In this document: piece by piece, positions 10,880 to 21,414 of the stretch
Numbering within the stretch: position 1 is the first letter of the stretch
Layout: each line of letters opens with the position of its first letter
Source: Closterium sp. Naga37s-1
Lineage: Eukaryota > Streptophyta > Zygnematophyceae > Desmidiales > Closteriaceae
NCBI GenBank assembly: GCA_947471745.1
Contig: CANJKZ010000929.1
Location: 496,001-560,000, forward strand
Length of the DNA stretch: 64,000 nt
Reading direction: 5' to 3'
Made by a program: the position numbers and the translations under genes
Notes under the pieces: generated by a model
Database searches by the model: none
Seen by the model: the letters and a program-made list of their open reading frames with translations, nothing else
Told to the model about the DNA's origin: nothing

Positions 10880-11291
10880 TCAAAAAAATAACAAAGGAGT
10901 GGTTCTTGAACGTAATCTTATAGTACTCTTTATGTTATGGGTTACCGGCAAAAAAATTCCTCATATTTTATCTGATTGGACATTAAATGATTTTCTGATT
11001 ATGTTAGAAACGAATGAAATCATACTTAAATCCTCAAACCAAAAGTTTGTGATAGAAAAATATCAACGTAAGGTAGCCAAGGATATCAAAAGGATTTGTG
11101 TTAATTATTTAAGTATATCGAAATCTTCCCCATTGTTTTATACAATCCCAAAAAAGAAAAAACCAACCAGAAATACTGAGGGAAAACGTATTGTTGAAGG
11201 TGTTCTTCGTAAACAACTTAATGAACAATTGAAGCCTCTTGGACTTGGTACAGGATCTTTTAGTAGAAAGTATAGTTTCAATAAAGACTAG
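10851..11291 (+). CDS. Unidentified 146-residue AT-rich ORF in the insert
   Basis: The ORF starts at ATG 10851, which lies in the left 45-bp flank, and runs 146 codons to TAG. The protein is Lys/Asn/Ile-rich and basic, with EKYQRKVAKDIKRI in the middle and KRIVEGVLRKQLNEQL near the end. I do not recognise it. The late SSPLF and LNEQLKPLGLGTGSFS blocks vaguely recall the region before the last catalytic motif of tyrosine recombinases, but the HxxR box is not visible. Codon use points to an organellar, viral or bacterial source. The start may be fortuitous and the ORF may be a fragment. Confidence 0.4.
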   Translation: MNFHEAASAIQKNNKGVVLERNLIVLFMLWVTGKKIPHILSDWTLNDFLIMLETNEIILKSSNQKFVIEKYQRKVAKDIKRICVNYLSISKSSPLFYTIPKKKKPTRNTEGKRIVEGVLRKQLNEQLKPLGLGTGSFSRKYSFNKD

Positions 11292-11351
11292 AATGTAGTA
11301 GGACAAAACAAAGTGTACAAAAAAAAGGTGTTTGTGAAGCAGAACGGACTA
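10854..11351. other. Foreign AT-rich 498-bp insert flanked by a 45-bp direct repeat
   Basis: GypA sequence is interrupted between two exact 45-bp copies of the same element sequence (10809-10853 and 11352-11396, both starting ATGAGTACTGGCG and ending GCTCCATG). The inserted DNA is strongly AT-rich, with A- and T-ending codons, while everything around it is GC-rich. No terminal inverted repeat, poly-A tail or LTR is visible. The structure resembles a staggered-break capture or a template-switch patch rather than a normal transposon insertion. Confidence 0.8.
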
Positions 11352-12480
11352 ATGAGTACTGGCGCTGTAGTCAGTGCTGTTTGTAGCTGCTCCATGGCTT
11401 GCTGATGAGGAGTGTCCCATTTATAGGGCGTATCCTTTTTCAGTAGGTCGGTCAGTGGCGCTGCTATCTTAGCGTACTGCGGCACGAACCTATTGTAGTA
11501 GTTGGCGAAGCCTAGGAGCTGCTGCAACTCCTTCACGTTCTCCGGTACTTTCCAATTTTTTACAGCTTCGATCTTCCGCGGGTCCACGTATACGCCCTCG
11601 GCACTCACCATGTGTACGAGAAACTGCACCTTCTCCAGGGCGAAGTCGCTCTTTGACAGCTTCACGTAGAACTTGTTTTTCCGCAGGATTTTGAACACCT
11701 TCCGTAGATGCTCCACACGCTCCTTCATGTTCTTGGAGTAGATGAGAATGTCGTCCAGGTGCACCACCACGCACTCGTCCAGCAGGGGTCGTAGGCTATG
11801 ATTCATCTCCGCCTGAAACGTTGCTGGTGCATTGCAGAGTCCAAACGGCATCACCAAGTATTCATAGGAGCCGTATCTGGTACGAAACGCCGTCTTGTGG
11901 ATCGAGTTGTCCGCCATCTTGATTTGCCAGTAACTCGACTGTAGGTCCAGCTTCAAAAGACTGTTGCACCACGCAGTTGGTCCAGTAGGTCGTCTATGCA
12001 CGGTATGGGGTATTTGTTTTTTACTGTCTGTTTGTTCAGTGCGCGGTAGTCGATGCACATCCGTAAACTGCCGTCTGGTTTTGGAGTGAAGAGAACTGGT
12101 GAACCGTAGGGAGAGGTGGATGGGCGGATCAGTTGTCTGTCCAGTAGATACTCTATCTGCTTCTTCATGTCTGTCAATTCGGTCGGACTCAGTCGGTATG
12201 GTGCACGTGAGACGGGTTTCGCACCTGGTTCCTCCACGATTTCGTGCTCGTGGGTGCGTGCTGGAGGTACGCCTGCAGGTAGGTCATCGGGCATTATATC
12301 CTTGTACTGCTCCAAGACCTCCTTCACTGCTGCAGGTAGCTCTTTGTTCGGCTTCTCCTCCTCTGCTGCTGCCATAACCAGTGCTAGGTAACCCGTGTTA
12401 CTCTCGTTCACCGTCCATTCGAACCATGCCAGTGCCGTTTCAGGAACGCTCCCTGTATCCGTCCAGCTTCGCAGCTCCAC
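11352..12480 (-). pseudogene. GypA reverse transcriptase
   Basis: The minus strand carries [34 protein letters not shown] and [11 protein letters not shown], then (after a frameshift at about 11960) LDLQSSYWQIKM, the [19 protein letters not shown] block, VVVHLDDILIYSK (LDD catalytic pair) and a connection domain up to WDTPHQQAMEQLQ. The palm is otherwise complete. The AT-rich insert then separates it from RNase H. Confidence 0.87.
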
Positions 12481-12555
12481 TCGTTTCCCGTTGTTGTAGA
12501 TGAACGCCTTCCTTTTGACCCAGTCGATCTCAGGGTTGAACCACTTCAGGAAATC

Positions 12556-12903
12556 TCACCCCTTGATGTTCGTGATCGTCAATGCTGGCTTCCACCTCAG
12601 CGCCCCTATGTGCAGCTGCAGTGATGCTTCGCCGTGGATGGGAAGTTTCGTACCGTCCACCATCGTTGCCGTAAACTTGGTCTCATCCAAAGATTCTCCA
12701 ATTTTCTCCAACGTCCCGCTGCCGCACACCGAGTGAGACGCACCACTGTCCACCAGTGCATGGAGGCGTCGCCCGTTGCAGATCACCTCGAGTAGTAGTG
12801 GTTGTTGCCGCTCCGAGTAACCGTAGATGGTCTCGCTTATAGGATCGTAGGGTACGTCGAATAGATCATCCCTCGGTCCTGTGCTCAAAGCTGCTGATTT
12901 CAT
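12556..12903 (-). pseudogene. GypA aspartic protease
   Basis: The minus frame reads RRLHALVDSGASHSV, the retropepsin DSGA motif, then MVDGTKLPIHGE (flap) and WKPALTITNIKG. A stop follows before the next frame, which leads to RT. It would cleave the Gag-Pol precursor. The stretch 12904-13413 between this and gag belongs to the element but has no intact frame. Confidence 0.82.
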
Positions 12904-13413
12904 ATCAGTTTTTAACTAAGCAGGGTTAGAAGGATTTATCCGAGGCCCATTCAGCTTCGTCTGGACCTAGAATCTTCCCCTAAGCCTTTGCAGCTGTGTA
13001 GGCTTCACTTGTAGGCAATTGGGAGCCTTAACACTGTGCTGCGGGGAGAGAATATTAACTCCTTGGAGCGCACGACCCTTTTCAACGCTCCGGAGTGGTT
13101 TGCCCAACTTCTCAGGTACCTGAATAATGTCTTAAGGCTTTTTCTTGGCCTTGAAATCTCCCCTGAATTTTTTAAAGGCTTGAAAACCTCGAGAGGAAAT
13201 ATTCTTACTCTCGGGGGTGTTCGGCTGGAGTTTCCCGGTCGGTGCAGAGTCTTGTTTCGCGGAGCCTCCATTTGTCTCGGCGATTTCCCCTGTTGCGGGC
13301 ATGTTGTGACGTTTCAAATTTGCGCCATCATGTCCTCCTTTTTTCGCCCGCTCTGAAGTCACCATGTCTTTTGACTTCAAGGGTGCTACACTGTTGTTGC
13401 CCTTCAGCTCCGC

Positions 13414-14118
13414 TCATGCCTTCTTCATTTTCCAACACGCCAATAGTCGATGTCCTGCTGCGCCGCAAAATTCGCAGTTCTCATATTTTGTCGGCCGCTG
13501 CTTCGCGTCGATCTTGTCGATATCCATCGGGTCAGCGGTCGTGGGTGGTGACGATCGCTCCGTGCCGAATGATCTGTTCGGCACGCGTCTCCGTGTTTCG
13601 GGTTGATCTCGCATCAGCGCATCGAATCTCTCTGCTGCACACACCATGTCGCGGTAGTTGTTGTAGTTCGCGGCAATCGCCCGTCGGCGGACTTCCATTT
13701 TTAACCCCTCAGTATACACTTGGATTTTTTCCCCTTCGGTCAGGTCGGTAATTCGGTTGAAGAGGCTCTCCATCTGCTGCGTGTACTGCGCCACACTGCC
13801 GAACTGTTTATGCCGATGAATCTTCTGCCGCGCCATGTAGCTCGAATTGATCGGTTCGAAACGTTGAATTAAAGCTGCCCGAAACTGCGTCCATGACCCC
13901 TCGCCTCGGACCTCGTTGCTATTGTAAATCCACTCAAGCGCTGGGCCTCGCAATAGTGTCGCTGCGAGCCGAATCCGCATTGCATCGTGTGTCAGGGTCG
14001 TACAGCCAACAGCCTCGAAGTAAATTTCGAGGATCGCAAAGAATCGACGAACGTCGGTGTCTCTCGCATTCGGATTGAACGTCCCCGGTAGCCTCGGACG
14101 TGCCGCCTCAAGATTCAT
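13414..14118 (-). pseudogene. GypA Gag with zinc knuckle
   Basis: This is a 234-residue minus-strand frame starting MNLEAARPRLPGTFN. It has the Ty3-type capsid pattern (FFAILEIYFEAVGC, ALEWIYNS, FRAALIQRFEPIN) and ends in CEFCGAAGHRLLAC, a CX2CX4HX4C knuckle. The frame itself is intact. It is a fragment of a Gag-Pol whose downstream parts are broken, hence the pseudogene call. The CopS LTR begins 31 bp upstream. Confidence 0.83.
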
Positions 14119-14149
14119 TGTAGCCGCTGCCTCTGCTGCTGGGTGAAGT

Positions 14150-14275
14150 TGTTAGAATGAACAAGTGTGTATGAACTAGAAAGTGGTGGGTACAAGTAGG
14201 AAACCCTAAACTTACTGTACCCCATAGTAACTACCGCACTACAGCCTAAACAAACTGTAGAGTATATGTTTGACA
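14150..14275 (-). repeat. 3' LTR of CopS element (126 bp) with polypurine tract
   Basis: It starts TGTTAGAATGAAC and ends TGTTTGACA. Next to it, CACCCCCATAGGC (14276-14288) is the complement of a polypurine tract, identical in form to the one before the 3' LTR at 38309. The 14276-14499 untranslated stretch also holds a (TA)n microsatellite at about 14473-14495. Confidence 0.85.
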
Positions 14276-14499
14276 CACCCCCATAGGCAAAGTGGGGGAG
14301 AGCAAAGTGGGGTCACAAGACCAGTCAGAAAAGCAAAGCAAGCTCAGGGTGGATCACAACGTCACCACACATTCCGAGCGCAAACAGACGGCCATAAGGC
14401 CAGTTCACATGCATAGTTATATAGCATAGAACAAACAGGACAGTGATCAAAACCTAGCAAGTGAAAGCATGCAGATATATATATATATATATATATAGA

Positions 14500-15816
14500 T
14501 CACAGTACAAGCAAAGTCAAGAAGTAAGCAAGTGAGGCAAGGTAGGTACCTAGCATAGTGCAAAAGCGCTGATGATCACAAGGCTGAAGCGCCTTGGTAA
14601 AGATATCAGCAATCTTGGCCCGAATAGCCACGTAAGCAAGACGAAGCTGATCACGCTGCTGCAACTCTCGAGCAAAGAAGTAGCGCAGAGCAATGTGCTT
14701 CGTTCTGTGCTCCAGTCTGTGCTTCTGACACAAGGCCAGCATGGCCTTGTTGTCGACGTACAGAACTGGAGGAGAACGAGGCACCTCTCCCAAGTCGGTC
14801 AGCAGGTAGGTGAGCCAGCGTAACTCCTGTGCAGCCATGGCCCCTGCGTAGATCTCAGCCTCACAGCTGGAGCCGAGAACAGAAGACGAGCGAGTAGACC
14901 GCCACGAAACAGAGCCGGAGCCAAGGCTGAAGGTGTAACCCTGTGACGACCGCTGCGTAGCCAAGTCGTCAGCCCAAGAAGCGTCTGCGTGACCAGTGAG
15001 GACAACTCGAGCCCGTCCTCCAAGCACTAGCCCCATGCCCGACGTACTGCAAAGGTAGCGCAATACTCTCTTCGCTGCAGCCATGTGCCCTGGTCGGTGT
15101 CTCCTAGGAGCAACATAGCGTGCCAAGATGCTAAGAGGGTATGCCAAGTCAGGTCGTGTGCAGGTCATCAGGTACATGAGGCAGCCAACAAGCTCTGGGT
15201 ACGGGCCACTCGGCTCTACAGACTCATCCAAAGGCAGAGCTGAGAGCGAGTGGCTAGTAGATAGAGGAGTAGCATGAGGCGAGGAGTACGTGAAGTTGAA
15301 GCGCTGAAGGACCTGCTGCACCATGTGTGACTAAGTCGAGGTAATGGTGCGGCGTGCTCTGTCCCGGGTGATCTGCAAGCCAAGATAGCTGCGCAGTTCA
15401 CCCAGGTCTGTGCACGTGTGTCTCTTCTGCAGCTCCAACTTCACGTGGGCGAGTCCAGCAGTGTCAGCAGTAGCAAAGACCAAGTCGTCGACGTACACAA
15501 GGATGTAGAACGGCGGCAAAGAGGTGTCGGTGCGTAGAAACAGCGACGGGTCAGCAGTGGAAGGAGCAAACCCAAGGGCCGCAAGCGTAGTCCTCAGTGT
15601 GTCGTGCCTCTCACGGGGCGCCTGGCGGAGACCGTAGACTGGCCGCCGGAGGCTCCACTGGGTACCAGGAGGAAACGACCCAGTGAAGCCAGGTGGGCGG
15701 CGCAGCCACATCTCCTCGTGCAGGCTGCCCTGTAAGAAAGCAGTGCTGAAGTCAAGAGAGTGAAGCTCGTAGTCGCGCTGAGCGGCTATGTGCAGCAGCA
15801 CCCGAAGAGTGGTCAT
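14500..15816 (-). pseudogene. CopS reverse transcriptase and RNase H
   Basis: RT (15331-15816) carries LDFSTAFLQGSLHEE, VYGLRQAPRE and LVYVDDLVFA (catalytic YVDD). A TAG then breaks the frame. The second frame (14500-15324) continues with TCTRPDLAYPL and an RNase H with SSCEAEIYA, YVDNKAMLAL, RTKHIALRYF and ADIFTKAL. The RT N-terminus is missing because of the deletion at about 15850. Confidence 0.87.
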
Positions 15817-15829
15817 CTTCGGGGTGGGA

Positions 15830-16937
15830 GAGAAGGTCTGAAAGTAGTCAGGAGACGCGTGACAGTAGGACTGGCAGCACGAAGGGAGTCAGACTCCGGG
15901 TCAGCAAGAGCAGGAAGAGAGGACTCTGGTGGAGATGGCAAAGGGACACGCAGTGGAGAAGTGGACGGACGCAGTGCCATCTGATGCGTGCCTGGGACCG
16001 CAGGAGGACGCTGACGCGGAACACAACGACCGGTGCGAGCAGCACGAACAGGCGATGCAGGACGAGACTCAGGCTCACGACGCTCAGCAAGACCTCCAGT
16101 AGGACCAGTGTAGGGAGAAGGAGCAGGCAGTGGGGAGGTCAGCTGTAACTGTGACTCGGACTGGACAGGCGGTGGACACTCTAAGGAAGGAGCAGGACCA
16201 GTAGAAGATGGGAGACCAAGAACCTGCTCAAGGAGCGGAACGAAGTACGGCCGCGGCCGCGCAGCACCTCCAGAACCAGCAAGGACAGCACCAGCACCCC
16301 CAGCGTCAGCTCCAACAGCTCCAGCAGCACCACCAGCTACTCCAGTAGCGCCAACTCCAGCACCCACAGGAGTACCAGCTCCAGTAGCACCTCCAGCTCC
16401 AGCACCTCCAGTAGCTGCAGCTCCAGCAGGACCACCGGAAGACGAAGCAGCTCCAGCTCCAGTACCTCCAGCAGCACCTACTCCAGCAGCACCGCCAGCT
16501 CCAGCACCGCCAGCAGCTCCAGCACCAGTAGCACCACCAGGCCCAGCAGCTCCAGTACCTCCAGTACGAGCACCTCCGGGACCCGTGGCTCCAGAACCTC
16601 CAGCAGCCCCAGCAGCAGAACCTCCAGCGCCGGAAGCACCACCAGCTCCAGCAGCACGGCTCCAGCGCCGAGCAAACCACTCGCGCAGCTCCTGCGGAGA
16701 GAGTAGCTCCCGCTGGGACGAAGCACCCAAAGGACCTCCAGGTCCAGCACCACCAGACTCCACACGAGGAGGCCCGGCACCCTCAGGCTCCACACCCCCA
16801 GGCTCAGCACCCCCAGACTCAGCACCCCCAGGCTCAGTACCCCCAGACCCAGAAACCCCCAGGCTCCGCACGCTCTGGCTCAGCACCCCCAGACCCGGTA
16901 CCCGTAGGCTCAGCACCCCTAGCAGCACCAGAGTCAA
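15830..16937 (-). pseudogene. CopS Pol linker between integrase and RT, Gly/Ala/Pro-rich
   Basis: The minus frame encodes a pentapeptide-like run (GGAEPGGVEPEG), then LLSPQELREWFARR, a long Gly-Ala tract, PRPYFVPLLEQVLG, a Ser/Pro tract and RRVPRQRPP-like basic sequence. Linkers in this position are common in copia Pol and are usually disordered. The QELREWF motif also occurs in Gag of the same family. A deletion fuses the linker's TRLL block to the RT piece FRPSLPP. Confidence 0.75.
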
Positions 16938-18315
16938 CAGCTACCTCGACAGGCTCGACTGCGTCTACCTGGGACACACCTGAGAGGGCAGGACCCTGAG
17001 GGGGGAGGGGGTCTACCGGGGGGGGACCTGGCGCGAGGAAGAGCGGCGGGGGGGGAAGGGGAGCAGTGCGGTATGGGAAGAGACGGTAGTAGGGAACCGA
17101 CTCATCAAACGTGACGTCCTGAGAGGACAGAACACGGCACAAGGTGGGGTGGTAAAATTGCCAACCAGGCGCGTCAGGGGGGAAGCCAAGGAAGACGCAA
17201 GGAACAGCATGGGAGGACAGCTTGTCCGCAGACAAGTCGCGGACGAAAGCTCAAGATCCCCAGACACGGAACGCAGACGCATCGCCAACCTTTCCCGTCC
17301 ACCGCAGAGCAGGGGAGGTCTCCGGCATGGAGACCCGGGGCTGAAGGTTGATCTGATGCGCCGCGTACTGAACCGCTAACGGCCACAGAAAATGGGGGGC
17401 AGCCGCATGGATCATGGACGTACGAGCGACGTCCATGACCATGCCAATGCGGCGCTCAGCAATCCCATTTTGCTGCGGAGAGGCCGGAAGCGTGAACGTC
17501 TGGCGGATGCCCTCCGCACGACAGTAGGCTCGCAGAAGGTCGGAGGAAAACTCTCCACCTCTGTCGGAGTGCAGACGCAGAACAGGAAAGTCCGAGTCGA
17601 ACCTCTCTCTGAGCTGGAGACGGGCAGAGCGGATCCAGTCGATCAACACCTCAGTGACCTCACCCTTGCAGCGCAAGGGGAAGACTGTGGTGTAACGCGA
17701 GTAATCGTCAACCACCAGCAGGAAGTAACGCTCGTGACCCTGTCCTCGAACGCGGGCTAGGCCCCACACGTCCATGTGGATATTCTGCAGTGGAGCCTCT
17801 GTCGGAGGAAACTCGGAGGAGTGAGGAGCGGCGCGCTGCCGCCCCTCGACGCAGGGAATGCAGGTAGGGGCAGGCCCCGGGGGAAGGGGAGGGAGGGACC
17901 GGGTGAGACCAGAGACAAGGACACGGGAGGCCATGCCTCGAAGACGAGGCAGGGAGGGGTGACCAAGGCGGTGGTGCCAGAGGAGAGTCTGGTGAGACAG
18001 GAGACGATACGAGCAGGGGGCAGACTCAGGACCAGACCTGGACGCTGCAGCAAACACCTGACCCGATGCAGCTACCTGACCAGACACAGTAACTGGAGGA
18101 GACTCAGTAGTCAGTGTGTGGAGGCTCGACCCCGGCTGACGGGCAAACGTGGCCAAGTGTCGGCCCGTCCGAGCACACGTGCATGGGATCACTCGCTGAC
18201 TCGCAGGAGTGAACTGGTCAACCCCCCCATCCTGCAGGTCAGCACCACTCACCAAGTTCGTGGAGAACGAGGGGAGGTAAAGACCTGACAGGAAGCCAGA
18301 CGGGCCGCCGGACAC
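16834..18315 (-). pseudogene. CopS integrase
   Basis: On the minus strand the GAG-pre-integrase motif WHHRLGHPSLPRL is followed by CIPC. The core has Asp in HMDVWGLARV, Asp in LHSDRGGEFSS and Glu in NGIAERRIGM. The C-terminal part with CVFLGFPPDAPGW is in a second frame (16834-17235). The frames meet with a shift at about 17240. Confidence 0.88.
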
Positions 18316-19115
18316 GGTAGGACAGTGGAGTAGTGGGCAAGGACAGGACCCCCAGAGGGGTCTGCCAGGGAGACTGCAACCGGCCGACTAAGCGGCGTGA
18401 GTGTGGTGCGGTCTCGATAGAAGGAGCGGGAAGCACCCGAGTGAAGGGTGAAGGTGTGCAAGACCGCAGCAGGCGCAGCACCAGAGAGAGCAGAATCACC
18501 AGCACCTGGAGCAGTAGACTCACCAGCGCCTAGAGCAGCAGCCTCACCAACACCTGGAGCAGAAGACGCACCAGCACCTAGAGCAGCAGACTCACCACCA
18601 CCTAGAGCAGCAGACTGGATACCGGGGTCAGGCGGCACACACAGGTGACAGGCACCCCCAGCACTAGTAGACAATGCATACATGGCAATAAGGATAGCAT
18701 CATAGTCAAGAGCAAAGATTTCTACCCTCTGCCTAAGCAGCTCCACCCAGTCGGGAAGCTCAGCGTCGTCGCCAAACTTTGTACGCCAAGCGTCGCTCAG
18801 ACGGGCGAAGCAGCGGGACTCTGTGTCACTAACCGTCCCGCAAGGCTGACCAGTCCGGGTGCCCGTACGAATGACGTACAGGCAGCGAGCAGTACTTAGC
18901 GACCCCCTACTCTGGGCGTACCACTCACGAAGCTGCTGGGGCGAAAGAGCCTCGCTCGGACGACGTTGCAGCTGCACCTGGCCACTACCAGAAGCTCCCG
19001 AACTACCCACTCTAGGGCGACTCCCACTACGGCCACCCCGACAACCCCAACTAGCGTACCACTCACGAAGCTGCTGGGGCGTGAGGGACTCACGCGGACG
19101 GCCCTGGAGCTGCAT
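18249..19115 (-). pseudogene. CopS Gag C-terminal part and protease with catalytic Asp changed
   Basis: The minus frame has two PQQLREWY motifs, the Cys/His cluster (CLYVIRTG to SRCF), DAWRTKFGDD, VPPDPGIQS, a run of AALGAGES-type repeats and then TLHSGASRSF. The other CopS copies read LDSGAS here, so the catalytic Asp is His and this protease should be inactive. The frame shifts after PARLAS. As in 1070-1545, the Gag N-terminal domain is absent. Confidence 0.83.
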
Positions 19116-19129
19116 TTGGCCACGCCAGA

Positions 19130-19225
19130 AGCAGCAGTAACAGCAGTAGCAACAGTAACAGCAGTAACAGCAGTAGCGGCAGTAGTAGCGGTAGCAGCGC
19201 GGGCAGGGCAGTGCTCACTGACGTG
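19130..19225 (-). repeat. CAGTAG/CAGTAA microsatellite at the truncated 5' end of CopS
   Basis: A tract of imperfect CAG-TAG-CAG-TAA trinucleotides. In the complete element this tract lies just before the gag start (about 31385-31478). Here it is joined directly to the Gag zinc-knuckle region. At about 19226 the sequence changes to GypA. Confidence 0.7.
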
Positions 19226-19269
19226 AAGGGAAAATCGAAGCCGTCAAGAAGTGGAAAGTTCCGGAGAAC

Positions 19270-20553
19270 GTGAAGGAGTTGCAGCAGTTCCTCGGCTTCG
19301 CCAGCTACTACAACAGGTTCGTGCCGCAGTGCGTTAAAATAGCAGCGCCACTGACCGACCTACTGAAAAAGGATACGCCCTTCAAATGGGATACTCCTCA
19401 TCAGCAAGCCATGGAACACCTACAGACAGCACTGACTACAGCGCCAGTACTCATCTTGCCGGATCCAGACAATGACTACGTGGTGGAAGTAGACGCTAGT
19501 GACCAAGCAGTCAGAGCAGTACTGATGCAAGATCACACACGCGGTTTGCAGCCCATCGCTTATCTCAGTAAGAAGCTACACAGAGCAGAACTGAACTACC
19601 CCATCTATGACAAGGAAGCCTTAGCGATAGTCATAGCCTTCAAGGCGTGGAGGTGCTACCTAGAGGTAGCCAAGACTACAGTCTATACTGACCACTGCAG
19701 TCTCAAATACCTGAAGTCGCAGCCGACGCTCTCACGACGACAGGTGCGGTGGGTGGACTTTCTGGAAATCCACTTCCACTACGACATCCTCTACAAGCCC
19801 GGGCTACACAACAAAGCAAACGCGTTGAGCCACCCCGGACATGTAGCAGGCATCCAGCTCGACGGGATGAACCCTCTGCTCAAGGGTCTATTCCAACATG
19901 GGTACTCCGTGGACGCAGAGATCGCTACAGCACAGACCAAGAAGCTATTACAGTGGGAGAAAGACTTAGCTGTAAGGAAGGGTTCAGGAAAGATTTGGGT
20001 ACCGAATTACGCCCCGCTACGGCAGATCCTATTGGAGGAGTTTCATGACGTACCATGTGCGGGACATTTCGGGAGCAACAAAACGTTAGCGGGAATAGCA
20101 AAGTATTACTACTGGCCCGGGATGGCAGCCAACGTGCAGCAGTTTGTCACCTCATGCGACACGTGCCAGCGGATGAAGAGTAGCAAGCAGAAAAAAGCAG
20201 GGTTACTTCAGCCTCTACCCGTACCGGAGCAGCCATGGCAGGTCGTTAGTCTCAACTTCATCACAGGACTTCCTTCAACCTCACGGGGGCATGATTCCAT
20301 CCTCGTAGTGATCGATAAGTTCTCCAAAATGGGTCACTTCATCCCGACCAACGCCACAGCTACAGCTGAAGCAACTGCTCGCCTCTTCTTCGACTGCATC
20401 ATCACCATCCACGGCATCCCCGCTACACTCATCTCAGACAGAGACCCCAAATTCACGAGTAAGTTCTGGAAGGAGCTCATGGGATTATTGGGGACCAAAC
20501 TTGCGATGTCCTCAGCATACCACCCACACACTAACGGACATGTTAGAGACTAA
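19270..20553 (+). pseudogene. GypA RT C-terminus, RNase H and integrase in one frame
   Basis: This open frame of 427 codons has the RT connection (MKELQQFLGFASYYNRF), RNase H (VVEVDASD, YDKEALAIV, VYTDHCSL) and integrase with the HHCC zinc region (HDVPCAGHFGSNKT, CDTCQRMK) and the first two core Asp residues (FSKMGHFIP context and ISDRDPKF). The third residue, Glu, lies across the CopL insertion at 20541. The last dozen codons are therefore LTR sequence. No stop occurs before the insertion. Confidence 0.88.
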
Positions 20554-21414
20554 GGACGGAGTCTATGAAGATTATGGGCCTAAATTTCTCGGAATCGTTG
20601 GTCTCAATTTCTGGACAGAAAAGTCGAGTTCACAAGAAACGCCGTCGACGAACAGTTCACGGTTAAAACTTCACCAAACTCGGATATGATGTAGCCCTAT
20701 TCCGTGGCTACAATTCCCAATTTGAATGGTATCAAGAGGTGAAGTAAATCTCGACTTATCAATTTCGGCGCACAGGGGGGTATGCTGCCATGAGAACTTA
20801 ACTCAATAATAAGAGTCTCACAATTTCACAATTACTACACAAGAGAGTTAGAGTAGCACTAAACCAGGTGGAAGGGATGAGGAGGATGAGAGGGAAGGTC
20901 CCAAGAGAGTCCCCAACCAAGGAAACCCCATGCCACACAATTCCCTTCCCCATAGGCAACCCAACTTTGACATTTGTCACTATCCCAACCTCCACAATCC
21001 ACCTCAACCCAACTTTGCCACACTTGCCAACCTGGTTTGGTTTCTCCCAACCATTTGGCAGCAACTACAGTAGAAAAGACGAATTTCCCAACCCCCAAAA
21101 GTCTGTACCCCATATTGAGTCAACCCCACAACTTCCCACAGTTGCCACAACCAAATATGAAAAGCATACGAACTCCAACGTTCGTAACTTTCTTGTTCGT
21201 GCTCCGATTGAAGTGATACTTGGTTCGTCGGAAAGCTCTTGAGCAGAGGAGTCACTTCAGATATCTGCTCAAGCCAAATAACATTCACACATACTCAGGA
21301 AATCCAAACCACATCAAACACAAATTCTTGCACACGCTCACACCACGCGTGCAATGCACGAACATATGATGGGAGGCAGACAGACGTGAATGCGAATGGT
21401 AGCATCACTCAACA
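20541..21414 (-). repeat. CopL solo LTR (874 bp) with TSD GGACA
   Basis: It starts TGTTAGAGACTAAGG and ends TCACTCAACA. GGACA flanks it at 20536-20540 and 21415-21419, and removing one copy plus the LTR restores an unbroken integrase alignment. Strand follows the CopL element at 45705-54401. An ORF on the opposite strand (20868-21242) is present in all full CopL LTRs. Confidence 0.92.

Larger units (their letters stand above)
8641..14149 (-). mobile_element. GypA Ty3/gypsy chromovirus, broken and interrupted
   Basis: The minus-strand order is gag (13414-14118), protease (12556-12903), RT (11352-12480), RNase H (10520-10879), integrase (9692-10519) and chromodomain (8641-8829). Integrase before RNase H is not seen, so the gene order is the Ty3 type. 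A truncated CopS fragment and a deletion of about 500 bp separate integrase from the chromodomain. An AT-rich insert splits RT from RNase H. The CopS LTR at 14150 cuts the 5' end, so no GypA LTR remains here. Confidence 0.87.
14150..19225 (-). mobile_element. CopS Ty1/copia element lacking its 5' LTR
   Basis: The minus-strand order is gag (without N-terminus), protease, integrase, repeat linker, RT, RNase H, polypurine tract and 3' LTR (14150-14275). The 5' end stops in the CTG/ACT microsatellite before gag and is replaced by GypA sequence at about 19231. About 560 bp are deleted between the linker and RT. It sits just upstream of the GypA gag. Confidence 0.87.

Noticed and set aside
20868..21242. 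A 124-codon ORF on the strand opposite to CopL, present in four LTR copies (also 36847, 46023, 53853).
   Set aside because: The LTRs are about 95-99% alike, so any open frame would be shared. It crosses AT/CA-rich sequence, has no domain-like features, and an overlapping frame on the other strand is shared too.
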